Assembly (NCBI GenBank): GCA_020050375.1
Contig: JAGVKR010000013.1
Span: 1-7,284, forward strand
DNA: 7,284 nt
Origin: Planctomycetales bacterium
GTDB taxonomy: Bacteria; Planctomycetota; Planctomycetia; Planctomycetales; Planctomycetaceae
Direction: 5' to 3'
Below, one piece after another: positions 1-5,644 of this stretch. The notes beneath the pieces were generated by a model that made no database searches, was not told the DNA's origin, and saw only the letters and a list, made by a program, of their open reading frames with translations. How positions within the stretch are numbered: the first letter of the stretch is position 1; the number at the start of each line of letters is the position of its first letter. The translations under genes and the position numbers were made by a program.

Positions 1-1
1 C

Positions 2-316
2 CGGCACGGCCTGTCGCACCACGCCTTGGCGCTGCTCCGTGCGGCATGTCCCGATGAAAAGTTTCGCGACGGCGCCGAGGCGCAGAAGCACGCCCAGGCG
101 GCCTTTGACGCCGGTGAAGGACCGCGGCATATCGCGCTCTCGGTGCTGGCGGCGGCCGCCGCCCAGGCGGGAGATTTCAATCGGGCCGTCTTGCACCAGA
201 CGCAGTCCCTGCAGGAAGCGCCGCCCGAATCGAAGCCACTCATACGCGAGCGCCTCGAACTGTTCCAGCGCGGGGAGCCGTACCGGCGCAAAGCGGGCTG
301 GTGGCGAATGCACTAG
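2..316 (+). CDS. TPR-repeat protein, C-terminal fragment (5' end outside window)
   Basis: The frame is open from the left edge to a TAG stop at 314-316 and gives 104 residues. No start needs to be chosen, since the gene clearly begins upstream; the TTG at 26 is only an internal codon. The visible part looks like tetratricopeptide repeats: helix pairs around 'AEAQKHAQAAFDAGEG', then 'ALSVLAAAAAQAGDFNRAV' followed by 'LHQTQSLQEAPPE', the usual A-x-x-G-x-F/Y-x-x-A-V/I pattern. It ends in a charged helix 'RERLELFQRGEPYRR', a C-terminal ending I associate with planctomycete TPR proteins. TPRs are protein-protein interaction scaffolds. The full protein could carry another domain upstream (kinase, protease or membrane anchor), which cannot be seen. 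A hairpin begins three bases after the stop. The TPR assignment is fairly secure; the cellular role is unknown. Confidence 0.8.
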   Translation, partial: RHGLSHHALALLRAACPDEKFRDGAEAQKHAQAAFDAGEGPRHIALSVLAAAAAQAGDFNRAVLHQTQSLQEAPPESKPLIRERLELFQRGEPYRRKAGWWRMH

Positions 317-318
317 TG

Positions 319-344
319 TCGGCAGGAGGTTTTCTCGCTGCCGA
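319..344 (+). terminator. Possible terminator hairpin of the left-edge TPR gene
   Basis: TCGGCAG (319-325) pairs perfectly with CTGCCGA (338-344), and an inner GAG/CTC pair (326-328 with 334-336) can extend the stem past a one-base bulge. It starts two bases after the TAG stop. The downstream sequence TATTTG has only a weak T run, so termination is inferred from position and stem rather than from a full intrinsic-terminator signature. Confidence 0.45.
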
Positions 345-378
345 TATTTGCGCTGTCGATTGTCTGTCCAGCATGGAT

Positions 379-408
379 GGGACCGGGGAACTGGGACCGG
401 GGACCGGG
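379..408 (+). repeat. G-quadruplex-type motif with a short direct repeat
   Basis: Five runs of three or four G (379-381, 385-388, 393-395, 399-402, 406-408) are separated by loops of 3, 4, 3 and 3 bases (ACC, AACT, ACC, ACC). This meets the standard G3+N1-7 quadruplex pattern. The 11-mer GGGACCGGGGA occurs twice, at 379-389 and 393-403, at a spacing of 14, which suggests a small tandem duplication. Whether it folds or has a role is not known. Confidence 0.6.
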
Positions 409-686
409 AAATGTGGAAGGCGCGCTTCGAGACACAGGTCTGCGCGCGGGGGGATGGACACGGAGAGCACGGCGCGTCGCAAAACTGAAATGAAAATCGC
501 TGCGGGGGTGGTTTTCCTTCGACCGGCGAAAACAACGCTTTCCGCAAGATCGGAAGCACCTCTAGTCTTTCCGCAGTCGCCGAGACATGCAGCCTTGTGC
601 CGTGAATTCCCGTTGTTTGGACGATCACACGCGAACCGGGCTTGATCCGCCGCGTCATGTGATACGATTACCTCCACAGAGGAAGA

Positions 687-784
687 GTGAGTGGTAGGTA
701 GTGCGTGGTGAGTCGTCGCGAAGGGGGTTGGCACGGTCATACGGCTCTTCAGTCACCACTCACTACCTACCACTCACCACTCAC
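687..784. repeat. Large imperfect inverted repeat made of heptamer units
   Basis: The left arm 687-713 pairs with the right arm 751-777 over 27 positions with two mismatches (712/752 and 704/760) around a 37-base loop (714-750). The first 17 bp are perfect (687-703 with 761-777). Each arm is itself a period-7 array. The left arm reads GTGAGTG, GTAGGTA, GTGCGTG, GTGAGTC. The right arm, read on the minus strand from 784, gives GTGAGTG, GTGAGTG, GTAGGTA, GTGAGTG, then GTGACT. The variant unit GTAGGTA lies opposite its counterpart in both arms. It could be a REP-like or mini-transposable palindrome, or a transcribed hairpin. There is no coding sequence inside and no target-site duplication that I can see. 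Confidence 0.75.
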
Positions 785-898
785 TCCCCCAATTTCCTGC
801 CTGAGTCCACGACGGTTCGACAGGTTCTTTAACCTCAGCGGCACGGCTTCGCAGGGAAGTGCGCGAGCCGACGGCCGGTCGTCCGGGGACTAGACTCT

Positions 899-2404
899 AT
901 GCGTCACCTTTCCATCCCGAAGGTACTTGTCAGACGCATTCCGCGGCTGGTGATCGCCGTATTGGCGACCGGCGCCGCCGTGGCATGGGCCGATCCACCG
1001 GTTTCGCCGACACCATCGACACCACCGGCACAATCGTCGCCGGTGAATCTTGAGAATTTGCCGCCGGGAACGATTCTGCCGCCCGGCATCGTGGCCGCTC
1101 CGCGGACGACCTTGCCTCCCGGCTCAGTTCCGGCAGGGGCGCCGGTCGACGATGCCAACGATTACTGGATCATCAGCAGCCGACGATGCGGAGGGCGCCC
1201 CTCGCAGTCGAACACCGGTTGCCTCAACTACTTCCATCGCACTTCCGACCGCAATCTCACGGACGTCGGGCGCGATGCGTTCTTCGCGTCAATTCGCCCT
1301 GATCAGCCGGTCTGTTTCGTCGTTCACGGCAGCTATAACCGCTGGAACGACGTGGTGACCGAGAGCCGCAAGATCAATCGCTGGGTTCGTTCCGGATCGC
1401 CGGGGAGCGCGGTGCAGGTCGTCTTCTTCACCTGGCCGAGCGACGGGAATATGCCGTTCATTTTCCCCGTCGACATCGCGATGCTGGGGCGCAAGGCGTC
1501 GCAGCACTCGTTCTATCTGGCGAACGTCATCGGGCAGCTTCCCTCCGATCAGCCGGTGTGCCTGCTCGGACACAGCCACGGCGCCCGCTCGGCGGTTGCG
1601 GCCCTTCATCTTCTGGGAGGGGGTGCGATTGAAGACGGGCAGATGCTGGCCCCAGGTTACTCGACGCCGCGGCTGCGGGCTGTGCTGATCGCGGCGGCAA
1701 TCGACAGCAACTGGCTGAACCCCGGTCAGCGGTACAGCCAGGCCTTGCAGGTCCCCGAACAGGTGCTGCTGATGCGGAATTCGCGCGACGCCACACTGGC
1801 GATCTATCCATTGCGCATCGGCCGCGGGGGACGCGCCATGGGGCGCGACGGGCTGGGAAGGCAGGACCGATTCGTGATGGATCAGATGGGGCGGAAGGTG
1901 ACCGAGCTCGATGCGGCTCAATTCGCCGGGCCGAATCATTCGTTCGCCGATTACCACGAACGGACCGAGCTGGCCTCGGCGATCATTCCGTACGTCTATT
2001 TCGAAGGAGACGCACCTGCGGCGTCTCCGACCTCTCCCGGCGAGCCGGTGCCACAAGCGTCCCCGCCCGCGACGGCGAAGAAAAATCCGCCCCTGGGCGA
2101 CGCCGAACCGATCACCCCCGCCAAGCGCGCCGCCACACCGGAAGGTCCAACACTCAACGGACCGAAGCTGGCCCCAGCCGTGTTGACACCGCCCTCGGAC
2201 GACGACAAATCACCAACTCGCGAAAAAGCGCGTCCCGCCGAGGATGGGACGGTGAAGATCTATCCCAAAGCCCGCTCGGCCACGCGCGGGTCAAAGAATA
2301 CCGATGCCTCTCCCACAGCCGAGCGGCGGGAGAGCGCGACGACCAAAGACAGCCCATCGAAGCCGAAGAAGAAGAACCCGTTTCAATTGCGTCTGGAGCC
2401 CTGA
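899..2404 (+). CDS. Secreted alpha/beta hydrolase, DUF900-like, with low-complexity tail
   Basis: This 501-residue protein starts at ATG 899, with a modest GGGGA (885-889) nine bases upstream. Residues 1-31 form a Sec-type signal peptide: basic start, then hydrophobic 'LVIAVLATGAAVAWA' with a likely cut before DPP. A Pro-rich linker (about 32-85) holds three PPG motifs. The hydrolase core spans about 86-370. It has a 'CFVVHGS' strand-turn (139-145) for the oxyanion region, 'FFTWPSDG' (176-183), and the nucleophile elbow GHSHG (224-228, Ser226). Asp297 in 'NSRDATL' and His347 in 'PNHSF' are plausible triad partners; these assignments are inferred from order and spacing. Cys97 and Cys108 might form a disulfide outside the cytoplasm. 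Residues 371-501 are Pro/Ala/Lys-rich, apparently disordered, and end in a basic KPKKKNPF stretch. Such folds include lipases and esterases, but the substrate is unknown. The gene appears monocistronic. Confidence 0.85.
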   Translation: MRHLSIPKVLVRRIPRLVIAVLATGAAVAWADPPVSPTPSTPPAQSSPVNLENLPPGTILPPGIVAAPRTTLPPGSVPAGAPVDDANDYWIISSRRCGGRPSQSNTGCLNYFHRTSDRNLTDVGRDAFFASIRPDQPVCFVVHGSYNRWNDVVTESRKINRWVRSGSPGSAVQVVFFTWPSDGNMPFIFPVDIAMLGRKASQHSFYLANVIGQLPSDQPVCLLGHSHGARSAVAALHLLGGGAIEDGQMLAPGYSTPRLRAVLIAAAIDSNWLNPGQRYSQALQVPEQVLLMRNSRDATLAIYPLRIGRGGRAMGRDGLGRQDRFVMDQMGRKVTELDAAQFAGPNHSFADYHERTELASAIIPYVYFEGDAPAASPTSPGEPVPQASPPATAKKNPPLGDAEPITPAKRAATPEGPTLNGPKLAPAVLTPPSDDDKSPTREKARPAEDGTVKIYPKARSATRGSKNTDASPTAERRESATTKDSPSKPKKKNPFQLRLEP

Positions 2405-2630
2405 ACGTCAATCGAGCGTCGATCGCCCGCTTCGCGCGATGGAACCGAGCCAGCGCGGAGATCTCCGTCGTCGAGAGCACCGTTCTGAACGCGAAGATTG
2501 GGCAAATTCTGCGGCCTGTCGGCCGACAATCGCTCTCCCCTGTGTGCTGCTTTTGAGCGACTCGGTGCGGGAACCCGTTCGATACTTAACTTGGGAGTCC
2601 CACGCTCGTCGCTCGGGGCAAAATACGGCG

Positions 2631-2636
2631 TATAAT
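2631..2636 (+). promoter_or_regulatory. Candidate -10 box of the Met-rich TPR gene
   Basis: TATAAT matches the sigma-70 -10 consensus exactly and lies in a locally AT-rich patch 58 bases before the ATG. The bases at the expected -35 distance (around 2608-2613, GTCGCT) do not resemble TTGACA, and there is no extended -10 TGn. The promoter call therefore rests on one element only. Confidence 0.4.
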
Positions 2637-2678
2637 TCTTATAGTCTTCCCCGTTTGGCCGCGCCGGTCCCGGTTGTC

Positions 2679-2684
2679 GAGGTG
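2679..2684 (+). promoter_or_regulatory. Ribosome-binding site supporting the 2694 start
   Basis: GAGGTG lies nine bases before the ATG at 2694. It is a good partial match to the anti-Shine-Dalgarno sequence, and it favours this start, which is also the one that yields a complete signal peptide. Confidence 0.55.
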
Positions 2685-2693
2685 TGATTCACC

Positions 2694-4103
2694 ATGAGTG
2701 CGCGAATATTGTCCGCCGGGCTGGCTCTGGCCGCCGCCTTCGCAGCCTGTCTGCCTGATTCGGCTTTGGCCGCCGAGGACAATGGAAACGGGGGAGGAAG
2801 CCCGAGTAACGCCAATCCCCAGAGCGGTGCCAACGTCCGCCGCAATCGACCCCGCATCGGCAACTTCAAGGGGGGACATCTCGGCGCGAGCAGCTTCGGC
2901 GACGGGACTCTTCCCGGACAGAATTCGGTCGACGCCAATGCTCCGCCCCCAGGCGCCGGGGTGCAAGGCAACGTTCCGCCGGGGGCGGGGGCGGGGTTTT
3001 TAGGGCAGAACGGCGCGGGCCCCCTGGGAGGCAACGGACCGCCCCCGCAGGGCTCGGGCGCAGACAACTCCTTCAGCCGCGCGACGATGGGGACCCGTTC
3101 TCGTGACGACGGGGACAATCCGCGCCCGTTCCCGACGCGTTTTGGCAATACCGAACTGCGCCAGTGGGAAACGGGTGCGAACGTCCCTTGGGATCCGTCG
3201 TATGCCTATTGGGCCAACTGGGGCGTGAACGCCGGACTGCTGATGGAATTTGGCTGGGGCTTTCCCATGATGGGGATGGGAATGATGGGCATGGGGATGG
3301 GAATGCCGGGGATGATGTCGCCGTACGCCAACGGCGGATATGGGCAGTCACCGGGCAATCCATACCCCGGGGCCGCCGGCGCCTATGGGACTGGCGACTA
3401 CAACCCCTATGGATCGGGTGGCGCCACTTCCGACAGCAGCACAAACAGCAGTCCTGCAGAACGAAACACCAGCGTCTCGCCGCCCGATCCGCCTGTCCCG
3501 ATGCCGGACGGACCGGCCCCCCAACCCGAATCGACGCTGAAGTCCGGCTCCGCCGACGCGAAAAACGCGAAAGTCCATTCCGACAAAGGGGAGGTCGCGT
3601 TCCGGTCGGGCGACTACAAACGGGCCGCCTATCACTGGAAGCATGCTCTGGTCGACGATCCCGAAAATGGCGTTCTGGCGATGCTGTACGCACAAGCGTT
3701 GCTCGCCGTCGGCCAGTACCGTGACGCGGCCAGCGCCACGCAGGCTGCCATGCGTCTGCTGCCGGAAGACCAATGGGACGTCGTCGTCGCGAATCGCCGG
3801 GAATTGTACGCGGAGCCGCGCGTCTACCTCGATCAACTTCTGGCTGTCGACAAGGCCGCGAAGACCAGTCCGACCGATCCGGGATTGCGCTTTTTGTCGG
3901 GCTTCCATTATGCCTGCCTCGGATATCCGAAGGCGGCGCTCGACAACCTCGAAAAAGGATTGAAGCTCGCGCCGCAAGACGAGCTGGCGCAGAAACTGCG
4001 CGACCGGATGCGGTCGAAGCTGCCGGCGTCGAACGTCCCGCCGATGCCTCAGCCTCCGCCGGATGGGCAGACCCCTGCTCCGGCGTCGACGAAATCGACA
4101 TGA
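2694..4103 (+). CDS. Secreted Gly/Pro/Met-rich protein with C-terminal TPR domain
   Basis: This 469-residue protein begins with a Sec signal peptide (1-27, 'LSAGLALAAAFAACLPDSALA' region, likely cut after ALA). Residues 28-145 are a Gly/Asn/Pro-rich, probably unstructured stretch. Residues 155-190 are aromatic ('WDPSYAYWANWG', 'FGWGF'), followed by a striking Met/Gly run (191-208) with ten Met in 18 residues. Residues 210-290 are Gly/Tyr then Ser/Pro-rich. The C-terminus holds TPR helix pairs at about 293-324 ('GDYKRAAYHWKHAL'), 327-358 ('GQYRDAASATQAAM') and 396-428 ('GYPKAALDNLEKGLKLAP'), then a Pro-rich end. TPRs bind partner proteins; with the signal peptide they would act outside the cytoplasm. 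No enzyme motif is seen. It has its own apparent promoter, so it need not be co-transcribed with the hydrolase. The function is not recognised. Confidence 0.85.
   Translation: MSARILSAGLALAAAFAACLPDSALAAEDNGNGGGSPSNANPQSGANVRRNRPRIGNFKGGHLGASSFGDGTLPGQNSVDANAPPPGAGVQGNVPPGAGAGFLGQNGAGPLGGNGPPPQGSGADNSFSRATMGTRSRDDGDNPRPFPTRFGNTELRQWETGANVPWDPSYAYWANWGVNAGLLMEFGWGFPMMGMGMMGMGMGMPGMMSPYANGGYGQSPGNPYPGAAGAYGTGDYNPYGSGGATSDSSTNSSPAERNTSVSPPDPPVPMPDGPAPQPESTLKSGSADAKNAKVHSDKGEVAFRSGDYKRAAYHWKHALVDDPENGVLAMLYAQALLAVGQYRDAASATQAAMRLLPEDQWDVVVANRRELYAEPRVYLDQLLAVDKAAKTSPTDPGLRFLSGFHYACLGYPKAALDNLEKGLKLAPQDELAQKLRDRMRSKLPASNVPPMPQPPPDGQTPAPASTKST
3264..3317 (+). repeat. Met/Gly-coding tandem repeat inside the TPR gene
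   Basis: The 15-mer ATGGGGATGGGAATG occurs exactly at 3270-3284 and 3291-3305, a spacing of 21 bases, or seven codons, so repeat loss or gain would keep the frame. It encodes the Met/Gly run at residues 191-208 of the protein. It looks like a product of small in-frame duplication. Confidence 0.65.
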
Positions 4104-4104
4104 G

Positions 4105-4139
4105 CGCCGGCGGTGCGTGAGGTCACGAAGCCGCCGGCG
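4105..4139. terminator. GC-rich hairpin between convergent genes, possible bidirectional terminator
   Basis: CGCCGGCGG (4105-4113) pairs perfectly with CCGCCGGCG (4131-4139), and an inner CGTG/CACG stem (4116-4119 with 4124-4127) can stack on it. It fills the 38 bases between the TGA of the TPR gene and the TAG of flgL. No T run follows on either strand, so it is not a classical intrinsic terminator. Its position between two converging stops still makes a transcript-ending or 3'-end-protecting role likely. Confidence 0.5.
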
Positions 4140-4141
4140 GT

Positions 4142-5602
4142 CTAACTCAGGAAATCGAGCAACGACTGATCGAAGACACGCGCGGCCGCAGCATAGGTGA
4201 GCTTCAGGAACGACTCCTGGTTCTGGAGCTCCAGGACCGCCTGGCTGATGTCGACCGATTCCAGCTCGGAGCTTTGCTTCTGCGTCTCCAATTGGATGCT
4301 CTTGATTCGCTCTTCGAGCGCATCCAGGTTTTCAAGCGACACCGACTGCTCGCCGACGGCATCGAGAATGCCCGTATGCACCCGTTCGAGCTCGGCGACG
4401 CGCCCCGAAATCGACTCGATTTGAGCGGTGGAGCTCAGCCCGCGGGTGTTTCTCAGATCATCGCGAAGCGCGATCAGGGCCTGAAACGCATCGTAGGTTC
4501 CGCCGTATTCGACGTCGTCTTTCCCCGCGCGGCGGATATTGGTGCTGTCGACGTTGGTGACCGCGCCCGTGGCGCCGTCCGTCACAACCTGGTTGGAGCT
4601 GAAGTTGATCGCCACTTCGGTGGCGCCGCCGTCGACGGAGAGGGCGCCATTGGCCGTGATGTTCACGTCGCCGCTGAAACCCGGTGTGATGGCGGCTGTG
4701 TTGACGTACACGACGTCGCCGTTCGGGCCGGAGACCTTGAGGTTGGTGTCGGAGCTCGTGAAGGCGACCGCCGGGCCCCCGTCGAGCGAGACTGTGCCAC
4801 CGGCCCCCGTTCCGCTCGTGTCGACGATCGTGAGCCGGTGCGCGCCCGTCGACCCGATGATCGTATCACCGCTGACCGACGATGTCCCGGCGGTGACGCC
4901 GGACCCGGAGGCGTAGCTCGTCAACGTGTGCCTGACGAGCAGCGTTCCCTGCGTCGTGGCGTTGTCGGTGCCCGAACCCGAGGCGGCTCCCGTCTGTCCT
5001 GAGATTGTCGTTGGGCCGCGCTGGCGTTGCTGAAAGATCTCGTCGCCGGGATAGAGCGTCGCCAGCGTCCGGGTCGCTCCGATGACTTCCTGCACCGGCT
5101 CGGACGCGCCCCGATAGACGATCTTCTGCGGCAGGCCGGTGGACGTCGTCGATTCGACGCGAAACGGGGGTGTATTTGTCGCCGCTCCGCCAAACAGGAA
5201 TCGGCCTGAGTCCTGGCTGTTGCTCTCATCGAGCAGGCGATTGATCAGGGCATCCACCTGCTGGGCGAGCGCTTCGTACGAGGTGGCGTCATTTCCGGAT
5301 TGAGCCCCTTCGAGGGCGATTTGACGGGCGCTCGAGAGGATTCCTGCTGACTCCTGCAATGCGGAGACGCTCAGATTCAGATTCGCACGGGCATTGGTGA
5401 TGTTGCCAAGCTGGGAATCCAGCCGCCCGACCTGTGCATTGTTGGCCAGCAGTTTGATGCTGCCGAGCGGATCGTCAGACGGTCGTAGCAGTCGCTTGCC
5501 CGTGGACACTTGCTCCTGCAGAATCGAAAGCCGGGCACTGATCTGCCCGGCCATCCCGATGCCGCGAGTGATCGATCCCTGGGGAGTTACGCGAAGGTCC
5601 AT
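4142..5602 (-). CDS. flgL: Flagellar hook-filament junction protein FlgL (HAP3), enlarged
   Basis: FlgL is the second junction protein between the flagellar hook-FlgK zone and the filament; it is exported through the flagellar type III apparatus and belongs to the flagellin superfamily. The 486-residue product starts 'MDLRVTPQGSITRG', which fits FlgL N-termini. The conserved 'STGKRLLRPSDDP' lies at 33-45, within the N-terminal D0/D1 helices (about 1-140). The C-terminal helices span about 366-486, with 'DISQAVLELQNQE' (450-462) and 'AAARVFDQSLLDFLS' at the end. E. coli FlgL has about 317 residues. The extra length is a Gly/Ser/Thr/Asp-rich, beta-type insertion at about 148-365. The start at 5602 has no clear Shine-Dalgarno sequence. 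It lies 42 bases after flgK in the same direction, so they are probably one operon. No secretion signal peptide is present, as expected for this export route. Confidence 0.93.
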   Translation of the reverse strand: MDLRVTPQGSITRGIGMAGQISARLSILQEQVSTGKRLLRPSDDPLGSIKLLANNAQVGRLDSQLGNITNARANLNLSVSALQESAGILSSARQIALEGAQSGNDATSYEALAQQVDALINRLLDESNSQDSGRFLFGGAATNTPPFRVESTTSTGLPQKIVYRGASEPVQEVIGATRTLATLYPGDEIFQQRQRGPTTISGQTGAASGSGTDNATTQGTLLVRHTLTSYASGSGVTAGTSSVSGDTIIGSTGAHRLTIVDTSGTGAGGTVSLDGGPAVAFTSSDTNLKVSGPNGDVVYVNTAAITPGFSGDVNITANGALSVDGGATEVAINFSSNQVVTDGATGAVTNVDSTNIRRAGKDDVEYGGTYDAFQALIALRDDLRNTRGLSSTAQIESISGRVAELERVHTGILDAVGEQSVSLENLDALEERIKSIQLETQKQSSELESVDISQAVLELQNQESFLKLTYAAAARVFDQSLLDFLS

Positions 5603-5644
5603 GATGTCGGTCAGTGCGCCAGGCGTGAGCCAGACGCGTTTTCC

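Larger units (their letters stand above)
317..898. other. Intergenic region without a convincing gene
   Basis: About 580 bp lie between the TPR fragment and the hydrolase gene. Open frames exist on both strands (for example plus 301-645 and minus 740-240), but their products are Arg/Ala-rich, have no recognisable domain, and lack a good ribosome-binding site. An ATG at 490 would open a 51-residue product with no Shine-Dalgarno sequence. What the region does hold is a hairpin right after the TPR stop, a G-tract cluster at 379-408, and a heptamer-based inverted repeat at 687-784. Any promoter of the hydrolase gene must lie here or further upstream, but I see no good -35/-10 pair. Confidence 0.6.
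2405..2693. other. Intergenic region between hydrolase and TPR genes
   Basis: The 289 bp contain no recognisable gene. Small stems follow the hydrolase stop (ATCGA 2411-2415 with TCGAT 2419-2423, and ATCGC 2422-2426 with GCGAT 2436-2440), but neither is followed by a T run, so no clear terminator is seen. Two perfect 12-bp palindromes occur, CGGAGATCTCCG at 2456-2467 and TGTCGGCCGACA at 2517-2528. A TATAAT box and a ribosome-binding site for the next gene lie at the right end. Confidence 0.5.

Noticed and set aside
642..668. TTGATC (642-647) and TACGAT (663-668) as a promoter for the hydrolase gene
   Set aside because: Each matches only four of six consensus bases and the spacer is 15 bases; the site lies 230 bases from the ATG with a large hairpin in between.
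240..740. Minus-strand open frame of 166 codons over the 317-898 gap, and a plus-strand one at 301-645
   Set aside because: Both products are low in recognisable structure, Arg/Ala/Pro-rich, lack a ribosome-binding site, and overlap the TPR coding end or the inverted repeat. They look like chance openings in GC-rich DNA.
822..835. Small stem AGGTT/AACCT upstream of the hydrolase start
   Set aside because: A five-base stem with a four-base loop is weak and of a size expected by chance; there is no T run or link to a start site.
1289..2056. Minus-strand open frame of 255 codons inside the hydrolase gene
   Set aside because: It lies opposite a gene with clear catalytic motifs and a signal peptide. 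The antisense product is Arg/His/Pro-rich with no domain, as expected from codon bias in high-GC DNA.
3073..4101. Minus-strand open frame of 342 codons opposite the TPR gene
   Set aside because: The plus strand encodes clear TPRs and a signal peptide; the antisense product is very rich in Arg and Ser, typical of a shadow frame.
4274..5002. Plus-strand open frame of 242 codons opposite flgL
   Set aside because: It is antisense to a well-recognised FlgL; the product has many Arg/Asp/Gly residues and no motif or ribosome-binding site.
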